Source of the DNA: JBJMHZ01 sp045807125
Lineage (GTDB): Bacteria; Actinomycetota; Actinomycetes; JAWWOL01
DNA: 64,000 bases
NCBI GenBank assembly: GCA_045807125.1
Contig: JBJMHZ010000009.1
Location: forward strand, 133,734-197,733
Direction of reading: 5' to 3'
Within the stretch, counting starts at the first letter, position 1, and each line of letters opens with the position of its first letter. A model generated the notes under the pieces. The model ran no database searches and was not told the DNA's origin. It saw only the letters and a program-made list of their open reading frames with translations. The position numbers and the translations under genes were made by a program. This document shows positions 30,901 to 38,134 of the stretch, one piece after another.

Positions 30901-31466
30901 CGGGCCCGGCCGACGCCGTTGACGGTCCAGGCGACGACGCACGGGGTGCGCTCGCGCAGCGCGGCGACCGTCCGTCCGTCGAGGAGCCCGTGCCGGACGG
31001 AGACCCCGTCGGCGTCCAGCGGACCGGCGAGCAGCCGCGCCAGGCCGGGCCGGCCACGGGCGGTGCGCCAGGTGCGGAAGCCGTGCCGGCGCATCGCCGC
31101 GAGGTCATCGGCGCGCTCGCTGCTCACCACGAACCGGCGCTTGTCGGGCACCTGCTCCGCGAGTCGCTCGCGCAGCGCCAGCCGGCGCTCGGGAGCCGTC
31201 TCCTTGAGGTCGAGGAGGATGTCGCGGTCCGGCGGGACCAGCGCCAGCACGTCGGCGAGGAGCGCGTCCTGCCCGAGCGCCCGAGCCCGGCGGAGCCGCC
31301 AGTTGTCGTGCTCGACGCGCCGCAGCACCGGCAGCGGGAAGTAGTGCGACACCACGACGCCGCGCGCCGAGAGCTGCACGTCGACCTCGTACGCCCCGGC
31401 CCCCGCCGCGGCGAGCGCCGCGCAGCCGGCGGCGGTCAGCGGCGTGCGGTGGGCGACGGCGAGCAC
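30801..31466 (-). CDS. glycerophosphodiester phosphodiesterase family protein
   Basis: The 221-residue GDPD-like TIM-barrel protein has V-A-H-R near residue 5, Y-E-V-D-V-Q-L near 26 (the metal-binding E-x-D), V-V-V-S-H near 38, D-I-L-L-D-L-K near 82 and W-T-V-N near 168. The usual His-Asp at the second His is His-Tyr here, which may alter catalysis. It would hydrolyse glycerophosphodiesters to glycerol-3-phosphate and an alcohol. The GTG start follows a TAGCGT box by 6 nt. It converges with the PAP2 gene with a 100-nt overlap and marks the left edge of the biosynthetic region. Confidence 0.8.
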   Translation of the reverse strand: MLAVAHRTPLTAAGCAALAAAGAGAYEVDVQLSARGVVVSHYFPLPVLRRVEHDNWRLRRARALGQDALLADVLALVPPDRDILLDLKETAPERRLALRERLAEQVPDKRRFVVSSERADDLAAMRRHGFRTWRTARGRPGLARLLAGPLDADGVSVRHGLLDGRTVAALRERTPCVVAWTVNGVGRARQLLALGATGITTDSAAVLSAVAATGPARDGSC

Positions 31467-31472
31467 CCGACG

Positions 31473-31478
31473 ACGCTA
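31473..31478 (-). promoter_or_regulatory. leaderless -10 box (TAGCGT) of the GDPD gene
   Basis: On the minus strand TAGCGT is followed by 6 nt and GTG at 31466. No ribosome-binding site is visible. Confidence 0.5.
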
Positions 31479-31535
31479 GCCGAGGCCGGTCGCGGCGGTC
31501 CGCTGGCTCATCCCGAATCGTTGTCATGACCGTTC

Positions 31536-31564
31536 TTGACAGGGCGTGACCACCCAAGTACGTT
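31536..31564 (+). promoter_or_regulatory. sigma-70-type promoter of the fatty-acyl operon
   Basis: TTGACA (31536-31541), a 17-nt spacer and TACGTT (31559-31564) make a near-consensus housekeeping promoter, the clearest in the window. The start would be near 31571, with a leader of about 43 nt that ends in a GGGGGTG ribosome-binding site. It drives the desaturase-to-thioesterase operon. Confidence 0.8.
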
Positions 31565-31613
31565 TTGTCACCAGAAGGCCGTGATTCCCAGTTTCGCGCA
31601 CGGGGGTGCGTTA

Positions 31614-32606
31614 ATGACCGAAGGCAGTATCTCTGGGCTCGTGCCCGGTTCCGGCGGCAGCGCATCCCGGACCAAGACGGTCAGCAATCCCTACATTCAC
31701 CGGCTGCAGCGCCGCCATTTCCTGCTGTTCGACGTCCTGCCGATCATCGGCACGGCCGCCGCGCTCGTGCTCCTCTCGGTGCTGCCGGTCGGCGCCACCG
31801 AGATCGGCCTGCTCGTCGGCATGTGGATCGTCACCGGGCTCGGCATCACCGTCGGCTACCACCGCCTGTTCACCCACCGCACCTTCAAGGCCGCCCCGTC
31901 GGCGGCCAGCGCGCTCGCGATCGCCGGCTCGATGGCCGGCCAGGGCGGCGTCGTGTCGTGGGTCGCGCTGCACCGCCGCCACCATGAGCGCAGCGACAGG
32001 GAGGGCGACCCGCACTCCCCCAACCTCGCCGGCGGCGGCCTGAAGGGCCGGCTCGTCGGCCTGGCCCACTCGCACTTCCTCTGGATGCGCCGCCACGACT
32101 ACCCGAACGTCACGCACTACGCGCCCGACCTCATCAAGAACCGGCAGCTCGTGCGGGTGGCCCGCCTCTACTACTACTGGGTCGTCCTCGGCCTGCTGAT
32201 CCCGGCGCTCGTCGGCGGCCTGGTCCACCAGAGCTGGGCCGGAGCCGCGAGCGGCCTGCTCTGGGGCGGCCTCGTGCGAATGTTCGTCCTCGAGCACATC
32301 ATCTGGGCGATCAATTCTTTCCTGCACATGTTCGGCACCCATCCGTACGCCTCCCGGGAGAACAGCAGGAATGGCGGCGTCTTCGCCCTGCTGACCTTCG
32401 GCGAGGCCTGGCACAACAATCATCATGCCTTTCCCGAATCGGCCTCGTTCGGCCTGAACTGGTATCGCCTCGACCCCGGCTACTGGTTGATAGAGCTGCT
32501 GGCAGCCTGCGGGCTGGCCTGGGACGTCGGACGCCCCACCAAGGAGCGAATGGAAGCCCGCCGCATCCCCAAGGATCACCGCCCCACTGCCATCCCCACC
32601 GCGTGA
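31614..32606 (+). CDS. membrane acyl-CoA/acyl-lipid desaturase
   Basis: This is a 330-residue membrane di-iron desaturase of the stearoyl-CoA delta-9 type. Three His boxes are visible: H-R-L-F-T-H near residue 83, H-R-R-H-H near 122 and the third, E-A-W-H-N-N-H-H, near 265. Four hydrophobic segments surround them. It should insert a cis double bond into a fatty-acyl chain using O2 and an electron donor. The ATG at 31614 has GGGGGTG 6 nt upstream. It is the first gene of the plus operon, so the unsaturated chain may feed the next enzymes. Codon use around 32310-32470 is noticeably less GC-rich than its neighbours. Confidence 0.9.
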   Translation: MTEGSISGLVPGSGGSASRTKTVSNPYIHRLQRRHFLLFDVLPIIGTAAALVLLSVLPVGATEIGLLVGMWIVTGLGITVGYHRLFTHRTFKAAPSAASALAIAGSMAGQGGVVSWVALHRRHHERSDREGDPHSPNLAGGGLKGRLVGLAHSHFLWMRRHDYPNVTHYAPDLIKNRQLVRVARLYYYWVVLGLLIPALVGGLVHQSWAGAASGLLWGGLVRMFVLEHIIWAINSFLHMFGTHPYASRENSRNGGVFALLTFGEAWHNNHHAFPESASFGLNWYRLDPGYWLIELLAACGLAWDVGRPTKERMEARRIPKDHRPTAIPTA

Positions 32607-32618
32607 GGAAGGAACGGA

Positions 32619-32891
32619 ATGAGCTCGGCGCACGACGTGGACACCAGCAAGGAGGCGATCGTCGCCTGGTGCCAGGCGTACCTCGCTGATCTTCTCGGGA
32701 TTCCCGCCGCGAAGGTGGACCCCGGCGCGGACTTCGACCGGCTCGGGATCGACTCGGCCCTCGCCGTCGCGCTGCTGTCGGAGACCGAGGAGCGCTACGG
32801 CGTCGAGATGGCGCCGGAGGCACTGTTCGAGAACCCGAACCTCAACGCGGTGGCGCAGTACCTGCACGAGCAGGCCAAGCGGGCCGCGTAG
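32619..32891 (+). CDS. stand-alone acyl carrier protein
   Basis: The 90-residue acidic carrier protein has the phosphopantetheine site G-I-D-S-A-L with Ser46. It is preceded by D-P-G-A-D-F-D-R-L and followed by a helix V-A-L-L-S-E-T-E-E-R-Y-G-V-E-M typical of discrete ACPs in FAAL systems. It should carry acyl chains as thioesters for the desaturase, methyltransferase or P450, loaded by the fatty acyl-AMP ligase downstream. It starts 12 nt after the desaturase and ends 2 nt before the next gene. No phosphopantetheinyl transferase is in the window. Confidence 0.93.
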   Translation: MSSAHDVDTSKEAIVAWCQAYLADLLGIPAAKVDPGADFDRLGIDSALAVALLSETEERYGVEMAPEALFENPNLNAVAQYLHEQAKRAA

Positions 32892-32893
32892 CC

Positions 32894-33829
32894 ATGGCGG
32901 CATCGATCGACACCGGCCGGCCCGGTGACCGCACCGATGATCGCGCCGGCAGGGCTGCCCGGGCCCGGAGCGCCATCCGCCATCACTACGACGTCGGCAA
33001 CGCGTTCTACCGGCTCTGGCTCGATCGCTCGCTGACCTACTCGTGCGCGATGCCGGAGGGCCAGGACGACGAGCTCGAGGCAGCGCAGGAGCGCAAGCTG
33101 CGCTACCACCTCGACGCCATCGGGGCCGGGCGCGCGCGGAGCGTCCTCGACGTCGGCTGCGGCTGGGGCGCGATCCTGCAGCGGGCGGCCGAGGTCCACC
33201 GGGTGCCGCGGTCGGTCGGCCTCACCCTGAGCGAGGAGCAGGCCGCGCACGTGCGGTCGTGCGGCTACCCCGGCGTGGAGGTGCGCACCGAGAACTGGCT
33301 GCACTACGAGCCCGACGGCCGCTTCGACGGCATCGTCTCGATCGGTGCGTTCGAGCACTTCGCCAGTCCCGACGACTCCCCCGCCGACAAGATCCGGGTC
33401 TACCGGGAGTTCTTCGACCGCTGCCGCGGCTGGCTCGACGACGGCGGCGCGCTGTCGCTGCAGACGATCGCGTACGCGAACATGTCCCGCGACGACGCCA
33501 GCGCGTTCATCCAGCAGGACGTCTTCCCCGACGCCGACCTGCCGACCCTCGCGGAGATCGCGACCGCCGCGGAGGGCTCCTTCGAGATCCGCTCGGTGCG
33601 CAACGACCGGCTTGACTACGCCTGGACCTGCGAGCAGTGGGCCCGCCGGCTGCGGGCCAACCGCGACGAGGCGATCCGGCTCGTCGGGCCAGACGTGGTG
33701 GCCAGGTACGAGCGCTACCTGAAGCTGTCCGCCATGGGCTTCCGGATGGGCAAGATCTGCCTGCTCCGGCTGGTGCTGCACCCCTTCCCCGGCGGCTACT
33801 TCGGGCGCCGCGCGACGCCGGGGGCTTGA
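32894..33829 (+). CDS. cyclopropane-fatty-acid-synthase-family methyltransferase
   Basis: This is a 311-residue SAM-dependent enzyme of the CFA/mycolic-acid synthase group: H-H-Y-D-V-G-N-A-F-Y near residue 35, L-T-Y-S-C-A near 50, SAM loop V-L-D-V-G-C-G-W-G near 85, G-L-T-L-S near 111 and the catalytic-site phrase S-I-G-A-F-E-H-F near 150. Members add methylene or methyl groups to cis double bonds of acyl chains. Placed 2 nt after an ACP and beside a desaturase, it may convert the new double bond to a cyclopropane or branched methyl. Acting on acyl-ACP rather than phospholipid is an inference. Confidence 0.88.
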   Translation: MAASIDTGRPGDRTDDRAGRAARARSAIRHHYDVGNAFYRLWLDRSLTYSCAMPEGQDDELEAAQERKLRYHLDAIGAGRARSVLDVGCGWGAILQRAAEVHRVPRSVGLTLSEEQAAHVRSCGYPGVEVRTENWLHYEPDGRFDGIVSIGAFEHFASPDDSPADKIRVYREFFDRCRGWLDDGGALSLQTIAYANMSRDDASAFIQQDVFPDADLPTLAEIATAAEGSFEIRSVRNDRLDYAWTCEQWARRLRANRDEAIRLVGPDVVARYERYLKLSAMGFRMGKICLLRLVLHPFPGGYFGRRATPGA

Positions 33830-33831
33830 CC

Positions 33832-35112
33832 GTGGACATCCGCGAGGAGACGCCCGCCGGCGAGGCTCTCGGCGCCGGACGGCGACCCGGCGCAGCCGTC
33901 CGGTTCAACCCGTTCAGCGCCGAGTTCCGGCGCGACCCCTACCCGCTCTACCGGCAGCTGCGCGAGGCGAGTCCCGTTCACCGGACGATGGGCATGTGGG
34001 TCCTCACCCGCTACGCCGACGTGCAGGACGCGCTGCGCAGCCCGTCGTTCAGCGCCGACCTCATCCCGCAGCTGGTCAGCCGCCAGGCGAGCCGGCTGGC
34101 CGAACGCGACGTGGGGCGCATCGAGCGGCTGGCGCGCAAGTCGCTCGTCTTCACCGACAACCCCGACCACGCGCGCCTGCGCGCGCTGGTCAACCGGGCC
34201 TTCACCGGACCGGCCGTCGAGCAACTGCGCCGCCGGATCGGCGAGGTGGTCGAGCGGCTCGTCCGGCGGGCGTGGGACGGCGGCGGCATGGACGTCATCG
34301 CCGACCTCGCGACGCCGCTGCCGATCGAGGTGATGTGCGACTGGATGGCGCTGCCTCACGACCTCCGCGAGCACGTCGGCGGGTGGACGCACGACATCCG
34401 CTTCCTGCTCGAGCCGGGGCTGATGAAGGGCGAGGACTTCGCGCACGTCTGCGACGTCGTCGAGGCGTTCTACGGCGCGCTCGACGAGGTGGTGGAGCAG
34501 CGGCGGTCGCGGCCGGGCGACGACCTCATCAGCCGGTTGCTCGCCGCCGAGACGGGCGGCGGCGACCGGCTGAGCCGCGAGGAGCTCGTCTTCGTGTGCC
34601 TCATGTGCTTCATCGCCGGCAACGAGACCACGACGTCGCTGATCGGCAACGGCCTGCTGGCGCTGCTCTCCCATCCCGAGCAGGACGCCTTGCTCCACGA
34701 CCGGCCGCAGCTCGCGCGCAGCGCCGTCGACGAGATACTGCGCTACGACTGCCCGCTGCAGCTCACCAAGCGGGTCGCGACGTCCGACGTGCGAATCGAC
34801 GGCGAGACCGTGCGAGAGGGCGACCAGGTGCTGCTCTGCCTCGCCGCCGCCAACCGCGACCCGGCGGTCTTCGACCGGCCGGACGAGCTCGACATCGCCC
34901 GCGACGCCAGGCGGCACCTCGCGCTCGGTCACGGGATGCACGGCTGCCTCGGCGGCACGCTCGCGAAGGTGCAGACCGAGGTGGTCCTCGAGCAGCTGTA
35001 CGCGCGCGCCGAGCGCCTGGAGCTGCTCGCCACCCGGCCGGAGTGGCAGGACCGCAGCTTCATCGTGCGCGGCCTGAAGCAGCTGCCGGTCGCGGTGCGG
35101 GGCAGCCGGTGA
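33832..35112 (+). CDS. cytochrome P450 monooxygenase
   Basis: This is a 426-residue soluble P450. The I-helix A-G-N-E-T-T lies near residue 262, E-I-L-R (ExxR) at 301-304, and the heme loop L-G-H-G-M-H-G-C-L-G has the ligand Cys at about 371. The Phe that usually begins the heme loop is replaced, but the rest is canonical. The N-terminal F-N-P-F-S-A-E-F-R-R-D-P-Y is typical of bacterial CYPs of secondary metabolism. It probably hydroxylates or further oxidises the acyl chain. GTG start, 2 nt after the methyltransferase; its stop overlaps the thioesterase GTG (GTGA). Redox partners are not in the window. Confidence 0.92.
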   Translation: MDIREETPAGEALGAGRRPGAAVRFNPFSAEFRRDPYPLYRQLREASPVHRTMGMWVLTRYADVQDALRSPSFSADLIPQLVSRQASRLAERDVGRIERLARKSLVFTDNPDHARLRALVNRAFTGPAVEQLRRRIGEVVERLVRRAWDGGGMDVIADLATPLPIEVMCDWMALPHDLREHVGGWTHDIRFLLEPGLMKGEDFAHVCDVVEAFYGALDEVVEQRRSRPGDDLISRLLAAETGGGDRLSREELVFVCLMCFIAGNETTTSLIGNGLLALLSHPEQDALLHDRPQLARSAVDEILRYDCPLQLTKRVATSDVRIDGETVREGDQVLLCLAAANRDPAVFDRPDELDIARDARRHLALGHGMHGCLGGTLAKVQTEVVLEQLYARAERLELLATRPEWQDRSFIVRGLKQLPVAVRGSR

Positions 35113-35951
35113 CGGCGGCAGAGCCGGCTGCCGGGCCGGTCGAGCCCGCTGTGCCCTCCCTCGGCCGGCCATGGCTGCGGCCGGAGCGCGCGGACGCTGC
35201 CGTCCGGCTCATCTGCCTGCCGCACGCGGGCGGCGGAGCCAGCACGTTCAACGGCTGGCTCGGCCTGTTCCCGCCGGGCATCGCCGCCGTGCGCGTCCAG
35301 CTGCCCGGGCGCGAGGACGTCGCCAGGGAGCGCCCGCTGCGCCGGGTGCACGAGGCGGTCGCCGCGCTGCTTCCTCAGGTGAGCCGGGAGATGGACGTCC
35401 CGGTGGCGCTGTACGGCCACAGCATGGGGTCGCTGATCGCCGCCGAGCTCGCCAGGGAGCTGACCGCCGCCGGCACCCCGCCGGTCCACCTGTTCGTCTC
35501 CGGCCGCCGGCCGCCGCACCTGCCGGCGAGCAGGGCGACGATCCATCACCTGCCCGACCCCGAGCTGGCCGATGTCCTCGACATGATGGCCGGCAAGCCG
35601 CCGGCACCCGGCCGGGCGCTGAGCGCCTTCCTGCGCTACGCGGTGCGCATCTCGCGGGTCGACCTCGAGCTCTCCGAGGAATATCCCCCGCGCCGCCAGC
35701 GCAAGCTCGCCTGCCCCGTCACGGCGTTCTACGGCACCGACGACCCCGTCGTCGACCCGGCGGAGATGGCGACCTGGGCCGAGGAGACCGACGGGCCGTT
35801 CGCGATCCACGGCTTCTCCGGCCATCACTTCTTCAACCAGGACCACCGGGCGGAGATAGCGGCCCTCATCACCGAGGCCCTCGGGGGGATCGGGCCCGCC
35901 GCCCTTGCCGAAGGGGAGGGAAAGGTTGCCGCAACGAGCACTGCTTCCTGA
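35109..35951 (+). CDS. type II (editing) thioesterase
   Basis: This is a 280-residue alpha/beta-hydrolase thioesterase of the GrsT/RifR group: L-I-C-L-P-H-A-G-G-G-A-S near residue 36, Q-L-P-G-R-E near 62, nucleophile G-H-S-M-G-S near 102, Y-G-T-D-D-P acid near 212 and H-G-F-S-G-H-H-F-F with the catalytic His near 240. Such enzymes clear stalled or wrongly acylated carrier proteins in PKS/NRPS/FAAL systems. It overlaps the P450 by 4 nt and its 3' end overlaps the FAAL gene by 26 nt, so it is a fully integrated operon member. Confidence 0.9.
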   Translation: MTAAEPAAGPVEPAVPSLGRPWLRPERADAAVRLICLPHAGGGASTFNGWLGLFPPGIAAVRVQLPGREDVARERPLRRVHEAVAALLPQVSREMDVPVALYGHSMGSLIAAELARELTAAGTPPVHLFVSGRRPPHLPASRATIHHLPDPELADVLDMMAGKPPAPGRALSAFLRYAVRISRVDLELSEEYPPRRQRKLACPVTAFYGTDDPVVDPAEMATWAEETDGPFAIHGFSGHHFFNQDHRAEIAALITEALGGIGPAALAEGEGKVAATSTAS

Positions 35952-37668
35952 GATCCTCGCGAGCCGCGCCGCCGCGCAGCGCGACCAGCGGGCGTACGCG
36001 TTCCTCGACGAGCGCGGGCAGGAGGTGGCCGCCCTCACCTACGGCGAGCTGCACGCGCGGGCGCTCGCCGTGGCGCGGCAGCTGAGCGAGCGCTGCCGCC
36101 CCGGCGACCGGGCGCTGCTGCTCTTCCCGCCCGGGCTCGACTTCATCGTCGCGTGGTTCGGCTGCCTCTACGCGCAGGTCATCGCGGTGCCGGTCAACCC
36201 ACCGCGCCGCGACCGCCTGCACGACGCGACCCGCAGCGTGGTCCGCGACTGCGAGCCGGCCGCCGCACTCACCATCGCGGCGATGGCCGAGCCGGCAAGG
36301 GCCGCCCTCGATGCGGTGCGCGCCGGCCTGCACTGGCTCGCGGTCGACCGGCTGGACGTCGCGGCCGGCGCCGGCTTCCAGCCGCGGCCCTGCTCGCCGG
36401 ACGCCGTCGCCTTCCTCCAGTACACCTCCGGCTCGACGTCGGACCCGAAGGGCGTCATGGTCTCGCACCGCAACCTCGCCGCCAACGAGGAGATGATCCA
36501 GCGCGGGTTCGGCCACGACGAGCGGTCGACGTTCGTCGGCTGGACACCGCTCTTCCACGACCAAGGGCTCATCGGCAACGTGCTGCAGCCGCTGCACCTC
36601 GGGGCGCTCAGCGTGCTGATGTCGCCGCTCGCGTTCATCAGGTGGCCGCTGCTGTGGCCGGCCGCCATCTCGCGCTACCGCGCGCACACCAGCGGCGGCC
36701 CCAACTTCGCGTTCGACATCTGCGCGGCGAAGGTGGCCAAGGGCGGCCTGCCGGACGACACCGACCTGAGCTGCTGGAAGGTCGCGTACAACGGGGCCGA
36801 GCCCATCCGTCCGGAGACGCTGCGCCGGTTCGCGGCGGCGCTCGCGCCGTACGGGTTCAGCGAGCGGGCCCTCTACCCCTGCTACGGCCTGGCCGAGGCC
36901 ACCCTGCTCGTGACCGGCAGCGAGAAGGGCCGCGGCCCGCGCACCCTCGACGCCGACGTAGCGGCGCTCGGCCGCCGCGAGCTCGAGGCGCCGGCCGGCC
37001 GAGGCACCACGCTCGTGGGGTCGGGCCTCGTGCTGCCGGAGGAGCGCGTCCGCATCGTCGACCCCGAGACCCGGCGGCCGTGCGCCGGCGACCGGATCGG
37101 CGAGATTTGGGTCTCCGGCGAGCACGTGACGCAGGGCTACTGGCAACGCCCGGAGGCGACCGCGGAGACGTTCCACGCGCGGCTGGACGACGAGCCCGGC
37201 CGCACCTACCTGCGCACCGGCGACCTCGGTGCGCTGGTCGACGGCGAGCTGTACGTCGTCGGCCGGCTGAAGGACCTCGTCATCATCAGGGGCCGCAACT
37301 ACTACCCGCACGACATCGAGCGCACGGCGCAGACGGCGCACCCCATGCTGCGCCCCGGCGGGTGCGCGGCGTTCTCGGTGGGTGACGACGGCGAGCGGCT
37401 CGTCGTCGTGCAGGAGGTCAGGCGCGAGCCCGGGTCCAGTGGCGACTCCGTCGACCTCGCCGACGTCGCCGGCTCGATCAGGGAGGCCGTCGCGCGCGAG
37501 CACGAGGTCTCGCTGAGCGACCTGGTGCTGACCGTGCCGGGCGCGCTGCAGAAGACGAGCAGCGGCAAGATCATGCGAGCGGCGGCCCGGCGGCGCTACC
37601 TGGACGGCGGCTTCGAGGAATGGACCCCCGTGCCAGCGGAGGAGCTCGAGGGCGTTGCGAGCGCCTGA
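35926..37668 (+). CDS. fatty acyl-AMP ligase (FAAL)
   Basis: The 580-residue adenylate-forming enzyme is of the FadD32/FAAL type: Y-T-S-G-S-T-S-D-P-K-G-V near residue 166, W-T-P-L-F-H-D-Q-G-L-I-G-N near 205, S-G-G-P-N-F-A-F-D near 257 (a FAAL hallmark), Y-G-L-A-E-A-T near 324 and a C-terminal S-S-G-K-I-M-R near 545 with the adenylation Lys. FAALs activate fatty acids as acyl-AMP and pass them to a carrier protein, not CoA. The likely acceptor is the ACP at 32619. TTG at 35926 was chosen because GGGGAGGG lies 5 nt upstream; a TTG at 35905 is also in frame. Confidence 0.93.
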   Translation: MPQRALLPEILASRAAAQRDQRAYAFLDERGQEVAALTYGELHARALAVARQLSERCRPGDRALLLFPPGLDFIVAWFGCLYAQVIAVPVNPPRRDRLHDATRSVVRDCEPAAALTIAAMAEPARAALDAVRAGLHWLAVDRLDVAAGAGFQPRPCSPDAVAFLQYTSGSTSDPKGVMVSHRNLAANEEMIQRGFGHDERSTFVGWTPLFHDQGLIGNVLQPLHLGALSVLMSPLAFIRWPLLWPAAISRYRAHTSGGPNFAFDICAAKVAKGGLPDDTDLSCWKVAYNGAEPIRPETLRRFAAALAPYGFSERALYPCYGLAEATLLVTGSEKGRGPRTLDADVAALGRRELEAPAGRGTTLVGSGLVLPEERVRIVDPETRRPCAGDRIGEIWVSGEHVTQGYWQRPEATAETFHARLDDEPGRTYLRTGDLGALVDGELYVVGRLKDLVIIRGRNYYPHDIERTAQTAHPMLRPGGCAAFSVGDDGERLVVVQEVRREPGSSGDSVDLADVAGSIREAVAREHEVSLSDLVLTVPGALQKTSSGKIMRAAARRRYLDGGFEEWTPVPAEELEGVASA

Positions 37669-37687
37669 GCCCGGCGCAGGGAGCCCG

Positions 37688-38116
37688 GTGACCGCCACCG
37701 CGGTCGCGGCGGTGCGCGCCGCCGTGCTGGCCATGCCCGCTGCGCAGCACCTCGGCTTCGGCTTCGGCCGGCTGGTGCCCGGCGAGGCCGAGATCGTCCA
37801 GCCGCACCGCGGCGAGCTCACCCAGCAGGACGGCTCGGTGCAGGGCGGCGTGCTGGGCGCGCTCGCCGACTTCGCGGCCGGCTCGGCGGCGGCCACGCTG
37901 CTGCCGCCGGGCTGGACGAGCGTGACGATGGACTACACGGTCAAGCTGCTGGCGCCGGCGAGGGGCGAGCGCGTCGTCGCGCGGGGGCGCGTCGTCAGGG
38001 CCGGCCGGACGGTGACCGTCGCGGCGGCCGACGTCTACGCAGTCGACGGGAGCGAGGAGCAGCTGTGCGCCACCGCCCTCGTCACCATGCGCAACGTCGA
38101 GCCGCGCGGCACCTGA
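37688..38116 (+). CDS. PaaI-like hotdog thioesterase
   Basis: This is a 142-residue single-hotdog thioesterase with G-F-G-F-G-R-L near residue 22, Q-Q-D-G-S-V-Q-G-G-V-L-G-A-L-A-D near 45 (catalytic Asp/Gly helix of the PaaI group), and M-D-Y-T-V-K-L-L-A-P near 80. It would hydrolyse acyl-CoA or acyl-ACP. GTG with AGGGAG 4 nt upstream was chosen; the frame also has a TTG at 37655 that overlaps the FAAL gene. Last gene of the plus operon; it converges with the ATP-grasp gene at 38135. A hydratase-like role cannot be excluded. Confidence 0.85.
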   Translation: MTATAVAAVRAAVLAMPAAQHLGFGFGRLVPGEAEIVQPHRGELTQQDGSVQGGVLGALADFAAGSAAATLLPPGWTSVTMDYTVKLLAPARGERVVARGRVVRAGRTVTVAAADVYAVDGSEEQLCATALVTMRNVEPRGT

Positions 38117-38130
38117 CCGCGGCGCCGCGG
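38117..38130. terminator. 14-bp palindrome between the convergent operons
   Basis: CCGCGGCGCCGCGG, a perfect palindrome, fills the 18-nt gap between the last genes of the two converging biosynthetic operons. A bidirectional terminator is plausible. No T-run is present. Confidence 0.4.
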
Positions 38131-38134
38131 CGCC

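Noticed and set aside
31614..38116. Isonitrile lipopeptide cluster (FAAL, ACP, thioesterase and Fe oxygenase)
   Set aside because: The acyl arm has no isonitrile-type oxygenase or NRPS, and it instead contains a desaturase, a CFA-type methyltransferase and a P450. The FAAL/ACP similarity is shared by many pathways.
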